This document shows, in pieces, positions 1 to 6,137 of a stretch of DNA of 9,673 nt. The notes under the pieces are model-generated. The model saw only the letters and a program-made list of their open reading frames with translations, was not told the DNA's origin and did not search any database. The translations under genes were made by a program, and so were the position numbers. This DNA is from an uncultured Caulobacteraceae bacterium. Its GTDB lineage: Bacteria; Pseudomonadota; Alphaproteobacteria; Caulobacterales; Caulobacteraceae. The stretch is taken from assembly GCA_903884915.1 (NCBI GenBank), contig CAISGS010000088.1, positions 1-9,673 on the forward strand. Reading direction: 5' to 3'. How positions within the stretch are numbered: position 1 is the stretch's first letter; each line of letters opens with the position of its first letter.

Positions 1-625
1 CCGTGAGGGCCCGGGCGGGATCTGGCTGGTGGAGCTCAATAGCGACACCCTGCCCCGCCTGTTGGTCGATCAGCGCTACCACGCCCAGATCGCGGGCAAG
101 GCGCGCAATGAGGCAGACAAGACCTTCGTGTCCGAGTGTCTGTCCTCGGCCAACTGGCTGGTGCGAAGCCTCGACCAGAGGGCCAAGACCATCCTCAAGG
201 TGTCCAGCGAAATTGTCCGCCAGCAGGATGGCTTCCTTGCCTATGGGGTCGAGCATCTGCGCCCCTTGAACCTCAAGACCGTCGCTGATGCTATCGGCAT
301 GCACGAATCCACCGTCAGCCGCGTGACCTCCAACAAGTACCTGTCGACACCGCGCGGGGTGTTCGAGCTGAAGTTCTTCTTCACCGCCGCGATCCAGTCC
401 TCCGATGGCGGCGAGGCCCATTCGGCCGAAAGCGTCCGGCACAAGATCAAGCACCTGATCGATGGCGAACAGATTACCCGTAAGGTTCTATCCGATGATC
501 GTCTGGTCGAGCTCTTGAGTGCGACGGGCGTCGATATTGCCCGGCGCACCGTCGCCAAATATCGCGAGGCGCTGCGCATTCCATCCTCCGTGGACAGACG
601 ACGCCTGATGCGGGACGCGCACTAA
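1..625 (+). CDS. rpoN: RNA polymerase sigma-54 factor RpoN, 3' part
   Basis: Sigma-54 directs RNA polymerase to -24/-12 promoters and needs AAA+ enhancer-binding activators; it controls nitrogen, flagellar and developmental genes in Alphaproteobacteria. The start lies outside the window; the reading frame enters at base 2 and shows 207 residues. Visible parts in order: the end of the core-binding domain (LVDQRYHAQI, then ANWLVRSLDQRAKTIL), a helix-turn-helix region (LKTVADAIGMHESTVSRVTS, about 286-345) and, close to the C-terminus, the RpoN box ARRTVAKYRE (539-568), the family signature that contacts the -24 element. The C-terminus is of normal length and the frame is intact. It is the first gene of the rpoN-hpf-ptsN group, 122 bases ahead of hpf. 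The identification is essentially certain; only the missing N-terminal part cannot be judged. Confidence 0.97.
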   Translation, partial: REGPGGIWLVELNSDTLPRLLVDQRYHAQIAGKARNEADKTFVSECLSSANWLVRSLDQRAKTILKVSSEIVRQQDGFLAYGVEHLRPLNLKTVADAIGMHESTVSRVTSNKYLSTPRGVFELKFFFTAAIQSSDGGEAHSAESVRHKIKHLIDGEQITRKVLSDDRLVELLSATGVDIARRTVAKYREALRIPSSVDRRRLMRDAH

Positions 626-629
626 CGAG

Positions 630-654
630 CCTTGGCTCAGGGCCCGGCTCAAGG
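630..654 (+). other. Possible intercistronic hairpin after rpoN
   Basis: CCTTG (630-634) can pair with CAAGG (650-654), with GGGCCC in the middle, directly after the rpoN stop. The inner part pairs imperfectly, and the next T-run (TTTT at 671-674) is 16 bases away. It is therefore not a convincing intrinsic terminator; it may be a processing or mRNA-stability element between rpoN and hpf. The rest of 626-747 holds no promoter I would defend. Confidence 0.25.
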
Positions 655-747
655 TGCCGATAATGTGATCTTTTAGGGCCTGCTAAAGCGGCCTTGGGCC
701 ATTCAGCGCAATTGACTTGCCCTATCGGCAGGGTGTGGACTGGGGTC

Positions 748-1374
748 ATGAAAGTCCTAGTATCCGGCAAACATGTCGACGTCGGCGAGGCCTTGCGATC
801 GCGGGTTTCGGACGAACTTATGAGCAGCATCGGCAAATATTTTGACCGAGGCGGTGACGCTGAGGTCTTGGTTTCACGCGAGGGACATTCCTTCCGCGTC
901 GACTGCACGGTGCATCTGGCCTCCGGGCAAACCCTTCTGAGCCATGGCCTGGGCCACGATGCCCATGCCGCCTTCAGCACGGCGCTCGAAAAGATCGAGA
1001 CCCGCATCCGGCGCTATAAGCGCAGGCTAAAGAGCCACTCGGTGGCCGCGAGCCATAAGCAGGCCGAGTCCGCGTCCTTCTTCGTCCTGCGCGCGCCCGA
1101 GACCGACATTGATGATGGTGATGGCTGGGATGATGACCATGAGGCCCATCATGGCCACGAGGCCCCAAAGGGCGTGGTCATCGCGGAATCGGAGGCCCAA
1201 CTTAAGACCCTGACCGTTTCTATGGCGGTTATGGAGTTGGACTTGACTGAATCGCAGACAATCGTGTTTAGAAATGCCGCACATGGCGGTTTGTCAGTGG
1301 TATATCGCCGACCTGATGGGAACATCGGCTGGATCGATCCTCAACGTACACAAGCGGCGTTGAAAGTGGGCTGA
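748..1374 (+). CDS. hpf: Ribosome hibernation promoting factor, long form
   Basis: Long HPF binds the 30S decoding centre when growth stops, and its C-terminal domain dimerises two 70S ribosomes into inactive 100S particles. The product has 208 residues. Residues 1 to about 98 form the S30AE/YfiA domain (MKVLVSGKHVDVGEALR start, basic IRRYKRRLK end). About 110-141 is a linker rich in Asp and His, and about 142-205 is the conserved C-terminal dimerisation domain (VMELDLTESQTIVFRN, then GLSVVYRRPDGNIGWIDP). I chose ATG 748 because family members begin at this MKV; an in-frame TTG at 694 would add 18 residues unlike the family. It lies between rpoN and ptsN, the common proteobacterial arrangement. 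The linker composition is the only unusual feature. Confidence 0.95.
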   Translation: MKVLVSGKHVDVGEALRSRVSDELMSSIGKYFDRGGDAEVLVSREGHSFRVDCTVHLASGQTLLSHGLGHDAHAAFSTALEKIETRIRRYKRRLKSHSVAASHKQAESASFFVLRAPETDIDDGDGWDDDHEAHHGHEAPKGVVIAESEAQLKTLTVSMAVMELDLTESQTIVFRNAAHGGLSVVYRRPDGNIGWIDPQRTQAALKVG

Positions 1375-1395
1375 GCGGAACGGACTTGCAAAAGG

Positions 1396-1435
1396 CCTGA
1401 CCGCCCGGTTCGAAGATCCCGCGCGGTCAGGTTTT
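1396..1435 (+). terminator. Terminator-like hairpin between hpf and ptsN
   Basis: CCTGACCGC (1396-1404) is the exact reverse complement of GCGGTCAGG (1423-1431), a 9-bp GC-rich stem with an 18-base loop, followed at once by TTTT (1432-1435). AAAA precedes the left arm. It resembles an intrinsic terminator for rpoN-hpf, although the T-run is short. It ends 3 bases before the possible GTG start of ptsN and 15 before the ATG, leaving no room for a ptsN promoter downstream. It may therefore be a partial terminator or a leader structure that limits ptsN expression. Confidence 0.65.
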
Positions 1436-1438
1436 AGA

Positions 1439-1915
1439 GTGAGTGTCTTGATGCAAATCGGCGATCTGTTGGACGTGGATGCGATCATCCCTCAGGTGAA
1501 CGCACCGTCCAAGCGTCAGGCGCTCGCGCTGATTGCTGACGTGGCATCACGGCGTTTTGGCCTGAAGGTACCAGAGGTCCTAGAGGCTTTGCTGGAGCGT
1601 GAGCAGCTTGGCTCCACGGGCGTCGGTCACGGGGTGGGCGTGCCCCATGCTAGGCTCAATGGCCTAGAGCGCATGCGGGGCGTCTTTGTGCGTCTTGAAA
1701 CACCAATCGACTTCAAGGCGGTCGACGAACAGCCCGTTGATCTGCTCTTTGCCCTCTTTGCGCCAGCCGATGCGGGCGCGGAGCATCTGCGGGCCTTGGC
1801 AAGGGTTAGCCGGATCTTGCGTCGCCCTGCCTTGCGCGAACAGCTGCGTCAGTCCCAGTCTGCCGACGCCCTGTTCGCCCTACTGGTGCAAGAACAGGAA
1901 GCGTCAGCCGCTTAG
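1439..1915 (+). CDS. ptsN: PTS IIA-like nitrogen regulatory protein PtsN (EIIANtr)
   Basis: PtsN is the last phosphate acceptor of the nitrogen phosphotransferase system (EINtr to NPr to EIIANtr). It is a cytoplasmic regulator; in other proteobacteria it affects potassium transport, the stringent response and carbon storage. The 158-residue product is one PTS EIIA type-2 domain. The active-site histidine is His70 in GVPHARL (GTG numbering), inside the conserved block LGSTGVGHGVGVPHARL; LETPIDFKAVDEQPVDLLFAL follows, as in E. coli PtsN. Two starts are possible: GTG 1439 (CAGG at 1428-1431, but buried in the hairpin) and ATG 1451 (product MQIGDLLD, a usual family start, with GAGTG 5 bases upstream). 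I give the longer form but consider ATG 1451 at least equally likely. It is the last gene of the rpoN-hpf-ptsN group and converges on the DUF1150 gene 18 bases away. Confidence 0.94.
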   Translation: MSVLMQIGDLLDVDAIIPQVNAPSKRQALALIADVASRRFGLKVPEVLEALLEREQLGSTGVGHGVGVPHARLNGLERMRGVFVRLETPIDFKAVDEQPVDLLFALFAPADAGAEHLRALARVSRILRRPALREQLRQSQSADALFALLVQEQEASAA

Positions 1916-1933
1916 GCCAAGCCCTTTGCCAGC

Positions 1934-2188
1934 CTAGTGGACCGATACCGGGGCCATCTCATGGGCCAAGGCCGCGGCGACGGCGGAATCGCGATCGCCG
2001 AGAATGGCCAGGCAGTCGCCATTGGCACCGTGAACGGCATAGAGGATCTGGTCCGGGGGGATCGGACGGCCCTCTTCATCCTGAACGGGCGTCGAGGCAA
2101 GGATCTGCCCAGCCGTGACCGGACGCACATAGACCATATGCGGCGCGCCCAAGGCGGTGAACTCTTCTAACGTCAATTGCAGCGTCAT
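1934..2188 (-). CDS. DUF1150 family protein, partner gene of Hsp20
   Basis: A small protein of 84 residues with no known biochemical function. I recognise the DUF1150 family from the N-terminal pattern LTLEEFTALGAPHMVYVRPV followed by LYAVHGANGDCLAIL and an Ala-rich helix ending DSAVAAALAHE. The family is mainly alphaproteobacterial and often sits directly after a small heat-shock protein gene, as here (43 bases behind it, same strand). A shared heat-induced transcript is therefore likely. There is no signal peptide, membrane segment or obvious catalytic motif. I chose ATG 2188, which has GGAAG 8 bases upstream; an in-frame TTG at 2218 would add 10 residues not expected in the family. No clear terminator is visible in the 18 bases to ptsN. 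Confidence 0.85.
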   Translation of the reverse strand: MTLQLTLEEFTALGAPHMVYVRPVTAGQILASTPVQDEEGRPIPPDQILYAVHGANGDCLAILGDRDSAVAAALAHEMAPVSVH

Positions 2189-2231
2189 GATGACCGCTTC
2201 CTTATTGCAAAAGCTCAAGCCCGGTGGCGGT

Positions 2232-2660
2232 TTAGCCCAGCGTCTTGATAGGAATCTCCCGGATCAGCCTTTCGGGCGGCGGGCGGTTTAGATCGATATG
2301 GAGCAGGCCATGCTCCATGCTGGCCCCCTGGACCACCATCCCGTCCGCCAAGACAAAGTTGCGGACGAAATTGCGAGCAGCGATGCCCCGGTGCAGATAG
2401 GCGCGGTCTGCGCCGCTTGGCCCACGGTCCTTGTCGCCTCGGCCGGTGACGACCAACTGATTATCCTCGACCGTGACCGCCAATTGCTCTGGCGAGAACC
2501 CGGCAACAGCCAAGGTGATGCGCAAGCACCCCTCAGCCCGTTCTTCGACATTGTAGGGCGGATAGCCTTCGGCCGCCGCCTTAGCGGCCCGCTCGATCAG
2601 GGCGCGGGTATGGTCGAAGCCCAAGAGGAACGGACTGTCGAACAGGATGGTTCGGTTCAT
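2232..2660 (-). CDS. Small heat-shock protein, Hsp20/IbpA class A
   Basis: An ATP-independent holdase chaperone that binds unfolding proteins during heat stress and passes them to DnaK/ClpB; such proteins form large cytoplasmic oligomers. The product has 142 residues. The N-terminal arm (1 to about 33) contains FLLGFDHTRALIERA, typical of IbpA/HspA-like class A members. The alpha-crystallin domain spans about 34-128, with ITLAVAGFSPEQL, YLHRGIAARNFVRNF and the late-strand signature HGLLHIDL. The C-terminal I-x-I motif is IPI (136-138), used for oligomer contacts. ATG 2660 fits because GAGGG lies 8 bases upstream and the product begins with MNRTILFDSP; a GTG at 2699 would add 13 residues. It heads an operon with DUF1150, has a sigma-32-type promoter at 2742-2770 and a hairpin over its ribosome-binding site. 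Confidence 0.95.
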   Translation of the reverse strand: MNRTILFDSPFLLGFDHTRALIERAAKAAAEGYPPYNVEERAEGCLRITLAVAGFSPEQLAVTVEDNQLVVTGRGDKDRGPSGADRAYLHRGIAARNFVRNFVLADGMVVQGASMEHGLLHIDLNRPPPERLIREIPIKTLG

Positions 2661-2663
2661 AGG

Positions 2664-2691
2664 CGAAGCCCTCAAGGCAAAAGCGACTTCG
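2664..2691 (-). promoter_or_regulatory. Candidate RNA thermometer hairpin over the hsp20 RBS
   Basis: In the hsp20 leader the mRNA arms CGAAGUC and GGCUUCG pair over 7 bp (one G-U), followed by a single bulged G and an inner CUU/GAG pairing, with loop UUGCCUU. The Shine-Dalgarno GAGGG (forward 2669-2673) lies entirely inside the stem, and the AUG follows 3 bases after the hairpin. A short, bulged, G-U-containing stem that masks the SD of a small heat-shock gene is the hallmark of ROSE and fourU thermometers. The predicted leader of about 75 bases is within the usual ROSE range. The fold was drawn by eye, without energy calculation or homologue comparison. Confidence 0.45.
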
Positions 2692-2741
2692 TTGTCCACA
2701 GATCACCCGATACGGCATGGCCCATGATCCAACGCTTCCAG

Positions 2742-2770
2742 AGATGGCCATGGCCTAGGGATGTTTCAAG
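2742..2770 (-). promoter_or_regulatory. Sigma-32 (RpoH) heat-shock promoter of hsp20-DUF1150
   Basis: Read on the minus strand, CTTGAAA (forward 2764-2770) is followed by 14 bases and then GGCCATCT (2742-2749). The heat-shock consensus is CTTGAAA, 13-15 bases, CCCCATNT: the -35 matches perfectly and the -10 matches at all but its first two bases. Transcription would start near 2735, giving a leader of about 75 bases before the hsp20 ATG. Position and strand fit the downstream heat-shock gene. Confidence 0.75.
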
Positions 2771-2784
2771 ATGATGGCCTCAGA

Positions 2785-2813
2785 TTGACCCAGACCCTGC
2801 CCGGTCCTAATCT
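2785..2813 (+). promoter_or_regulatory. Possible housekeeping promoter of the desaturase gene
   Basis: TTGACC (2785-2790), 17 bases, then TAATCT (2808-2813). The -35 matches TTGACA at five of six positions and the spacing is ideal, but the -10 is poor. It points toward the desaturase and would give a leader of about 40 bases containing the C9 run at 2834-2842. It lies back-to-back with the hsp20 promoter. Confidence 0.35.
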
Positions 2814-2833
2814 TGAGACAACAGATCATTCCG

Positions 2834-2842
2834 CCCCCCCCC
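2834..2842. repeat. Homopolymer run of nine C
   Basis: Nine consecutive C lie 17 bases upstream of the desaturase ATG, between its likely promoter and its ribosome-binding site (GAAAG). It is the longest homopolymer I noticed in the window. Such runs are prone to slippage in replication and to length errors in sequencing. Confidence 0.9.
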
Positions 2843-2859
2843 GCCTTTGAAAGCCGAAC

Positions 2860-3786
2860 ATGGCCATCGCCGCCCGCGTCAAACCGACCGACTATTTCAC
2901 GCCGCAAGAGTGGAACCGTCTTTCGGCGCGCTCGTCTTGGAAGGGTCTGGCTCTGGTCGCCCATGGATGGGCCGTAGTCGGCTTGACGATGGTGGTGGGT
3001 GCCCTTTGGCCGATCACCATTCCCTTTGGCATTATGATTGTCGGTGCCCGGCAGCTTGGCCTCGCCATCCTGCAGCATGATGCCGCCCACGGCGCGCTGC
3101 ATCCCAACCTCAAGATCAATGATTGGGTGGCCGAATGGTTCTGTTCGCCGGGGGTTCAGCGCTACCGCGACTATCATTTGCAGCATCACAAGTTTGCGCA
3201 GCAGTCCGAGGATCCTGATCTGGTCCTGTCCGCGCCGTTCCCGATCACACCGACCTCTCTGCGCCGCAAGATTGCGCGGGATCTGACAGGACGCACCTTC
3301 TTCAAGCAGCGGTTCGGCTCATCCTATAACCGTATCAAGAACCGCAAGCCGGGACAGCCGCTCTTGCCCCTCATCACAGCGGAACTGCGCCGCCATCGCC
3401 GGTTTTTGATCGCCAACGGGCTGGGCCTGACGGTCTTTAGTTTGATGGGTTATGGCTGGATCTATGTGGTCCTATGGCTGGTGCCGATGGCCACTTGGTT
3501 TCCGATGATCACGCGGCTTCGCAACATTGCCGAACATGCCCTAGTCGCCAAGGACGAACCCGACCCCCTGCGCCATGCCCGCACGACCAAGGCCAACCTG
3601 ATCGAGCGCATGCTGATCGCGCCCTATTGGGTCAACTATCACTGCGAGCATCACATGTTCATGCACATGCCGTGCTGGAACCTGCCCAAGGCCCACCGCA
3701 TCCTCGCCGCCAAGGGCGTCACCGCCCAGATGGAGGTCCAAACCGGCTACCGCACCGTTCTTGCGGCAGCCGCCTCGGCAGCGTGA
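2860..3786 (+). CDS. Membrane fatty acid desaturase
   Basis: A non-haem di-iron desaturase that would introduce a double bond into an acyl chain using O2 and electrons from a redox partner; it acts in the inner membrane. The 308-residue product shows the three histidine boxes: HDAAH (73-77), HLQHH (106-110) and HCEHH (261-265), plus RNIAEH (221-226). Hydrophobic stretches at about 30-50, 52-72, 183-197 and 200-216 fit the usual membrane layout. The C-terminal block NYHCEHHMFMHMPCWNLP is typical of this bacterial desaturase group. ATG 2860 is preceded by GAAAG at a 6-base gap. Exact substrate and regiospecificity cannot be read: it could act on phospholipid acyl chains or on another lipid, and RtxC-like and carotenoid-related enzymes share these boxes. 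It is divergent from the heat-shock operon and converges on the peptidase gene 15 bases away. Confidence 0.94.
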   Translation: MAIAARVKPTDYFTPQEWNRLSARSSWKGLALVAHGWAVVGLTMVVGALWPITIPFGIMIVGARQLGLAILQHDAAHGALHPNLKINDWVAEWFCSPGVQRYRDYHLQHHKFAQQSEDPDLVLSAPFPITPTSLRRKIARDLTGRTFFKQRFGSSYNRIKNRKPGQPLLPLITAELRRHRRFLIANGLGLTVFSLMGYGWIYVVLWLVPMATWFPMITRLRNIAEHALVAKDEPDPLRHARTTKANLIERMLIAPYWVNYHCEHHMFMHMPCWNLPKAHRILAAKGVTAQMEVQTGYRTVLAAAASAA

Positions 3787-3801
3787 GGCCGGAGCCGAGG
3801 C

Positions 3802-5841
3802 CTAGAGCCCGCCCGGCTTGCAATCTGTCTTAAAGAACTTCTCGATTTCAAGCAGTTGGGTCTCACCGTCCTTGGGACCCCACAAATTGAACTGGTGGCC
3901 CATATCGGGAATTTCTAGATATTTGTAGGGCTTTCCCGCAGCCTTCAGGGCAGCGACAAATTTCCGCGACTCTTCAATCTTGACCGTCTGGTCGCGGTCG
4001 CCGTGATAGACGAAGATCGGGATAGAGACCTTGTCCACATTGCCCAAGGGATCGACGCCGTCGATGGTCGGACGCTGAAACTCACGTAGGAAACGGTTAT
4101 CGTAGGTTTCCCCTTGGAACCGTTTAATCTGAGCCACGCCCGCCCCCGCGACGGAACATTGATAGAGCCCGTTGGGACGAATGGCCGCGAGATAGCCCGT
4201 ATAGCCGCCATAGGAATAGCCAAATAGCGCCATCCGGTTCTTGTCGGCATAGCCCTGGGCCACGAGCCATTTGGCGGCATCGTCATTATCGTCCTGCATG
4301 GTCAGGCCCCACTGGGCGTCACCCGCGCGAGCCAGCTTTTCTCCCCATCCGACCGAGCCACGAAATTGGGGTTGGATGACCACATAGCCGCGAGAGGTAA
4401 AATAGGTGGTCCAGCTTGAAAAATCCCAGTTGTAGTTATCGCGAGCGGACGGGCCGCCGTGAGGCAGAACGATGGCTGGATAGGGACCCTTGCCATAGAG
4501 CGCCTCTGGCGGCAGGTGGAGGAAGGCGGGGATCATCAATCCGTCTCGCGCGGTATATTGCACGAGCCGAGATGGTCCGATGGCCTTGAGGTCCAGGTTA
4601 GGACGGGACCGGCCCAAGAGCGACAGCTTGGACCCATCGGTGAGCAGATAATATTCAGGCGGAAGGCTGGGTCCTTCGCGCTGGACCACGATATACTTCA
4701 GATCGTCGGTCCAATCGATAATCTCTACCGAGGCATCGGGGGCATAGCTGAGCTTCGCCTGCGCACCGGACGCGGTGTCCGTCCAAGCTATGGTTTGGTC
4801 CGACTGTTTCAGAGAGACCTTCAGAGACTTCGCAATGGCGGCCAGCCGGTCATCCGTCCAAAAGGTTCGCCCCTTCTCCGCTTCATAGTCGAAGCCGACA
4901 AGGTCACCCGCTGTCGTGAAAATTGGTCCCGAGGCATCAAACAGCTTGTGGGCAAAGACCGGCTCGAGGATCTTGCGCGCGGCAATATCATACTCAAAAA
5001 CCTGCGTCTTATCACCACCTTCGGGGCGCTTAGAGATGTAGATGATGTTTGGGTCCTTGGTGAATCCCACCACATCCACAAGATTGCGGTTCTTGGCAAA
5101 GGATCTGAAATGCTCCTCCCAAGCCCCCGTCACGGGATTGCGCAGCCAAACCGCCAAGTAAATATTGCCATTTTCGAAATTGACCTCAGACCGGGCGCGC
5201 AGCTGCCCCGTCCGGTCGACTTGAAGTCCCCCAAATTGGCTAGACCCCCGAGCCACGCGCTCGGCCGCATTGGCATAGACGTCCACCTTGTAAACATCGC
5301 CCTGGGTTCGATCCTCGACCATAATGTGTTTGGGATCGTCATAGAGCCTGTCCAGGATAACGGCGGTTCCTTGGCTGTTGTAATAGTCGTCGATCGCCGA
5401 ATTGGTCTGTTTTTCAGGCAAGGCCGAAGTCCAGCGCTTACCCTCCAAATCGGTGATCAAAAGCTTGCCAATATGGGTGCGGGTCGATCCGATCGTAAAG
5501 AGCTGTTGAACCCGGACACCCAACCGATCATTCTTGATGAAAGACACCCCCCATATGTCGGTTTTAGCGGCACCCAAAACCGTTGGCGGCTTGCTGGGAT
5601 TGGCGGTTTCCCAAACCGAGACATAACGGTTGATCCCATCCGGCGACGTCACGGCGGCGAGATGCTTTCCGTCGGGAGCCAAGGTCAGACTGCTGATGGC
5701 CGGTGCACGGGTCAAATCCCACGCCGACGGCAGGATGGCCCTTTGCTCCACAGTCGGCGTCTGCGCTTGGACGTCGAGCGGCCCGCTCAAAAGACCAAAC
5801 AAGAAAAGGGCGAAGGTTACGAGCGAGGCTTGTCTTGTCAT
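3802..5841 (-). CDS. Exported S9 family serine peptidase (prolyl oligopeptidase type)
   Basis: A serine peptidase predicted to cleave peptides in the periplasm. The 679-residue product starts with a Sec signal peptide (hydrophobic VTFALFLFGLLSG, cleavage likely after VQA at residue 26). About 40-420 is a beta-propeller-like region with repeats such as LTLAPDGKHLAAV, and about 430-679 is the alpha/beta-hydrolase domain. Catalytic residues: Ser543 in GYSYGGY, Asp617 in HGDRDQTV, His649 in DMGHQF; the oxyanion segment is VLPHGGPSARD. The only two cysteines, Cys562 and Cys674, could form a disulfide tying down the C-terminus. The ATG at 5841 is preceded by GGGA. It is divergent from a TonB-dependent receptor, a pairing seen in Caulobacterales and sphingomonads, and the two may handle the same peptides. 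Related S9 enzymes include acylaminoacyl peptidases, dipeptidyl peptidases and lasso-peptide isopeptidases; I cannot choose between these. Confidence 0.94.
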   Translation of the reverse strand: MTRQASLVTFALFLFGLLSGPLDVQAQTPTVEQRAILPSAWDLTRAPAISSLTLAPDGKHLAAVTSPDGINRYVSVWETANPSKPPTVLGAAKTDIWGVSFIKNDRLGVRVQQLFTIGSTRTHIGKLLITDLEGKRWTSALPEKQTNSAIDDYYNSQGTAVILDRLYDDPKHIMVEDRTQGDVYKVDVYANAAERVARGSSQFGGLQVDRTGQLRARSEVNFENGNIYLAVWLRNPVTGAWEEHFRSFAKNRNLVDVVGFTKDPNIIYISKRPEGGDKTQVFEYDIAARKILEPVFAHKLFDASGPIFTTAGDLVGFDYEAEKGRTFWTDDRLAAIAKSLKVSLKQSDQTIAWTDTASGAQAKLSYAPDASVEIIDWTDDLKYIVVQREGPSLPPEYYLLTDGSKLSLLGRSRPNLDLKAIGPSRLVQYTARDGLMIPAFLHLPPEALYGKGPYPAIVLPHGGPSARDNYNWDFSSWTTYFTSRGYVVIQPQFRGSVGWGEKLARAGDAQWGLTMQDDNDDAAKWLVAQGYADKNRMALFGYSYGGYTGYLAAIRPNGLYQCSVAGAGVAQIKRFQGETYDNRFLREFQRPTIDGVDPLGNVDKVSIPIFVYHGDRDQTVKIEESRKFVAALKAAGKPYKYLEIPDMGHQFNLWGPKDGETQLLEIEKFFKTDCKPGGL

Positions 5842-6137
5842 CGTGGGTCCCAGTCCCGGAAATCTGATTAGTTCGAGCGTAACACACTAAAACTATCGCC
5901 CCCAGATAGCAAAACAACTTCCGTCCCACATTTCGGATGACGGACTTTTGACCGCCCTGCACACCGGCCTACACAGGGGACAGGTGCCGCATTGTGTCAA
6001 AAAAGTGACGGAGGTCGAAAACCAGACACTTTCATCGCGTGAGCCTATTGATCGATCCCTCGCTATATAATTGTATACGCCACCTATCTCAAAAGCAGAA
6101 TTCGTAATTCTTCGAAAACGCCAAAATGGGGTCTTTT
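5842..6137. other. Divergent control region between peptidase and receptor
   Basis: This 296-base stretch contains no credible gene; its short open frames end within a dozen or so codons or are the upstream end of frames overlapping the peptidase. It contains CTATC/GATAG arms around seven bases (5893-5909), a GTCA-N6-TGAC inverted repeat (5996-6009), and an AT-rich patch with TATAAT (6066-6071) and GTATAC (6073-6078). It must carry the promoters of both flanking genes, and any shared regulator would bind here. No sequence in it matches an operator I know. Confidence 0.6.
6066..6071 (+). promoter_or_regulatory. Candidate -10 element of the receptor gene
   Basis: A perfect TATAAT lies about 65 bases upstream of the receptor start, in the most AT-rich part of the intergenic region. 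No good -35 is found at 16-18 bases; TTGATC (6048-6053) is only 12 bases away. Either an activator is needed or a different -10 nearby is used. Confidence 0.3.

Noticed and set aside
720..733. CCCT/AGGG hairpin just upstream of hpf
   Set aside because: A 4-bp stem is expected by chance in GC-rich DNA and does not clearly mask the start.
626..747. Sigma-54 (-24/-12) promoter in front of hpf
   Set aside because: No TGGCAC-N5-TTGC-like sequence could be found; TTGACT at 712 also lacks a partner -10.
474..1007. A 177-codon minus-strand frame spanning rpoN and hpf
   Set aside because: It crosses two well-supported genes on the other strand and its product shows no known fold.
2298..2774. A 158-codon + strand frame opposite hsp20
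   Set aside because: It is antisense to a confident small heat-shock protein gene and its promoter; no homology recognised.
3786..3803. AGGCC/GGCCT stem between desaturase and peptidase stop codons as a two-way terminator
   Set aside because: Only five base pairs, with no T-run on either side; too weak to call.
4459..5871. A 470-codon open frame on the + strand opposite the peptidase gene
   Set aside because: It lies almost wholly antisense to a clear S9 peptidase with signal peptide and catalytic triad. Its translation has no recognisable domain and looks like a GC-biased mirror frame.
5893..5909. CTATC-N7-GATAG hairpin upstream of the peptidase as an operator
   Set aside because: Five-base arms with a C-rich centre, no match to a known site; recorded only in the description of the intergenic region.
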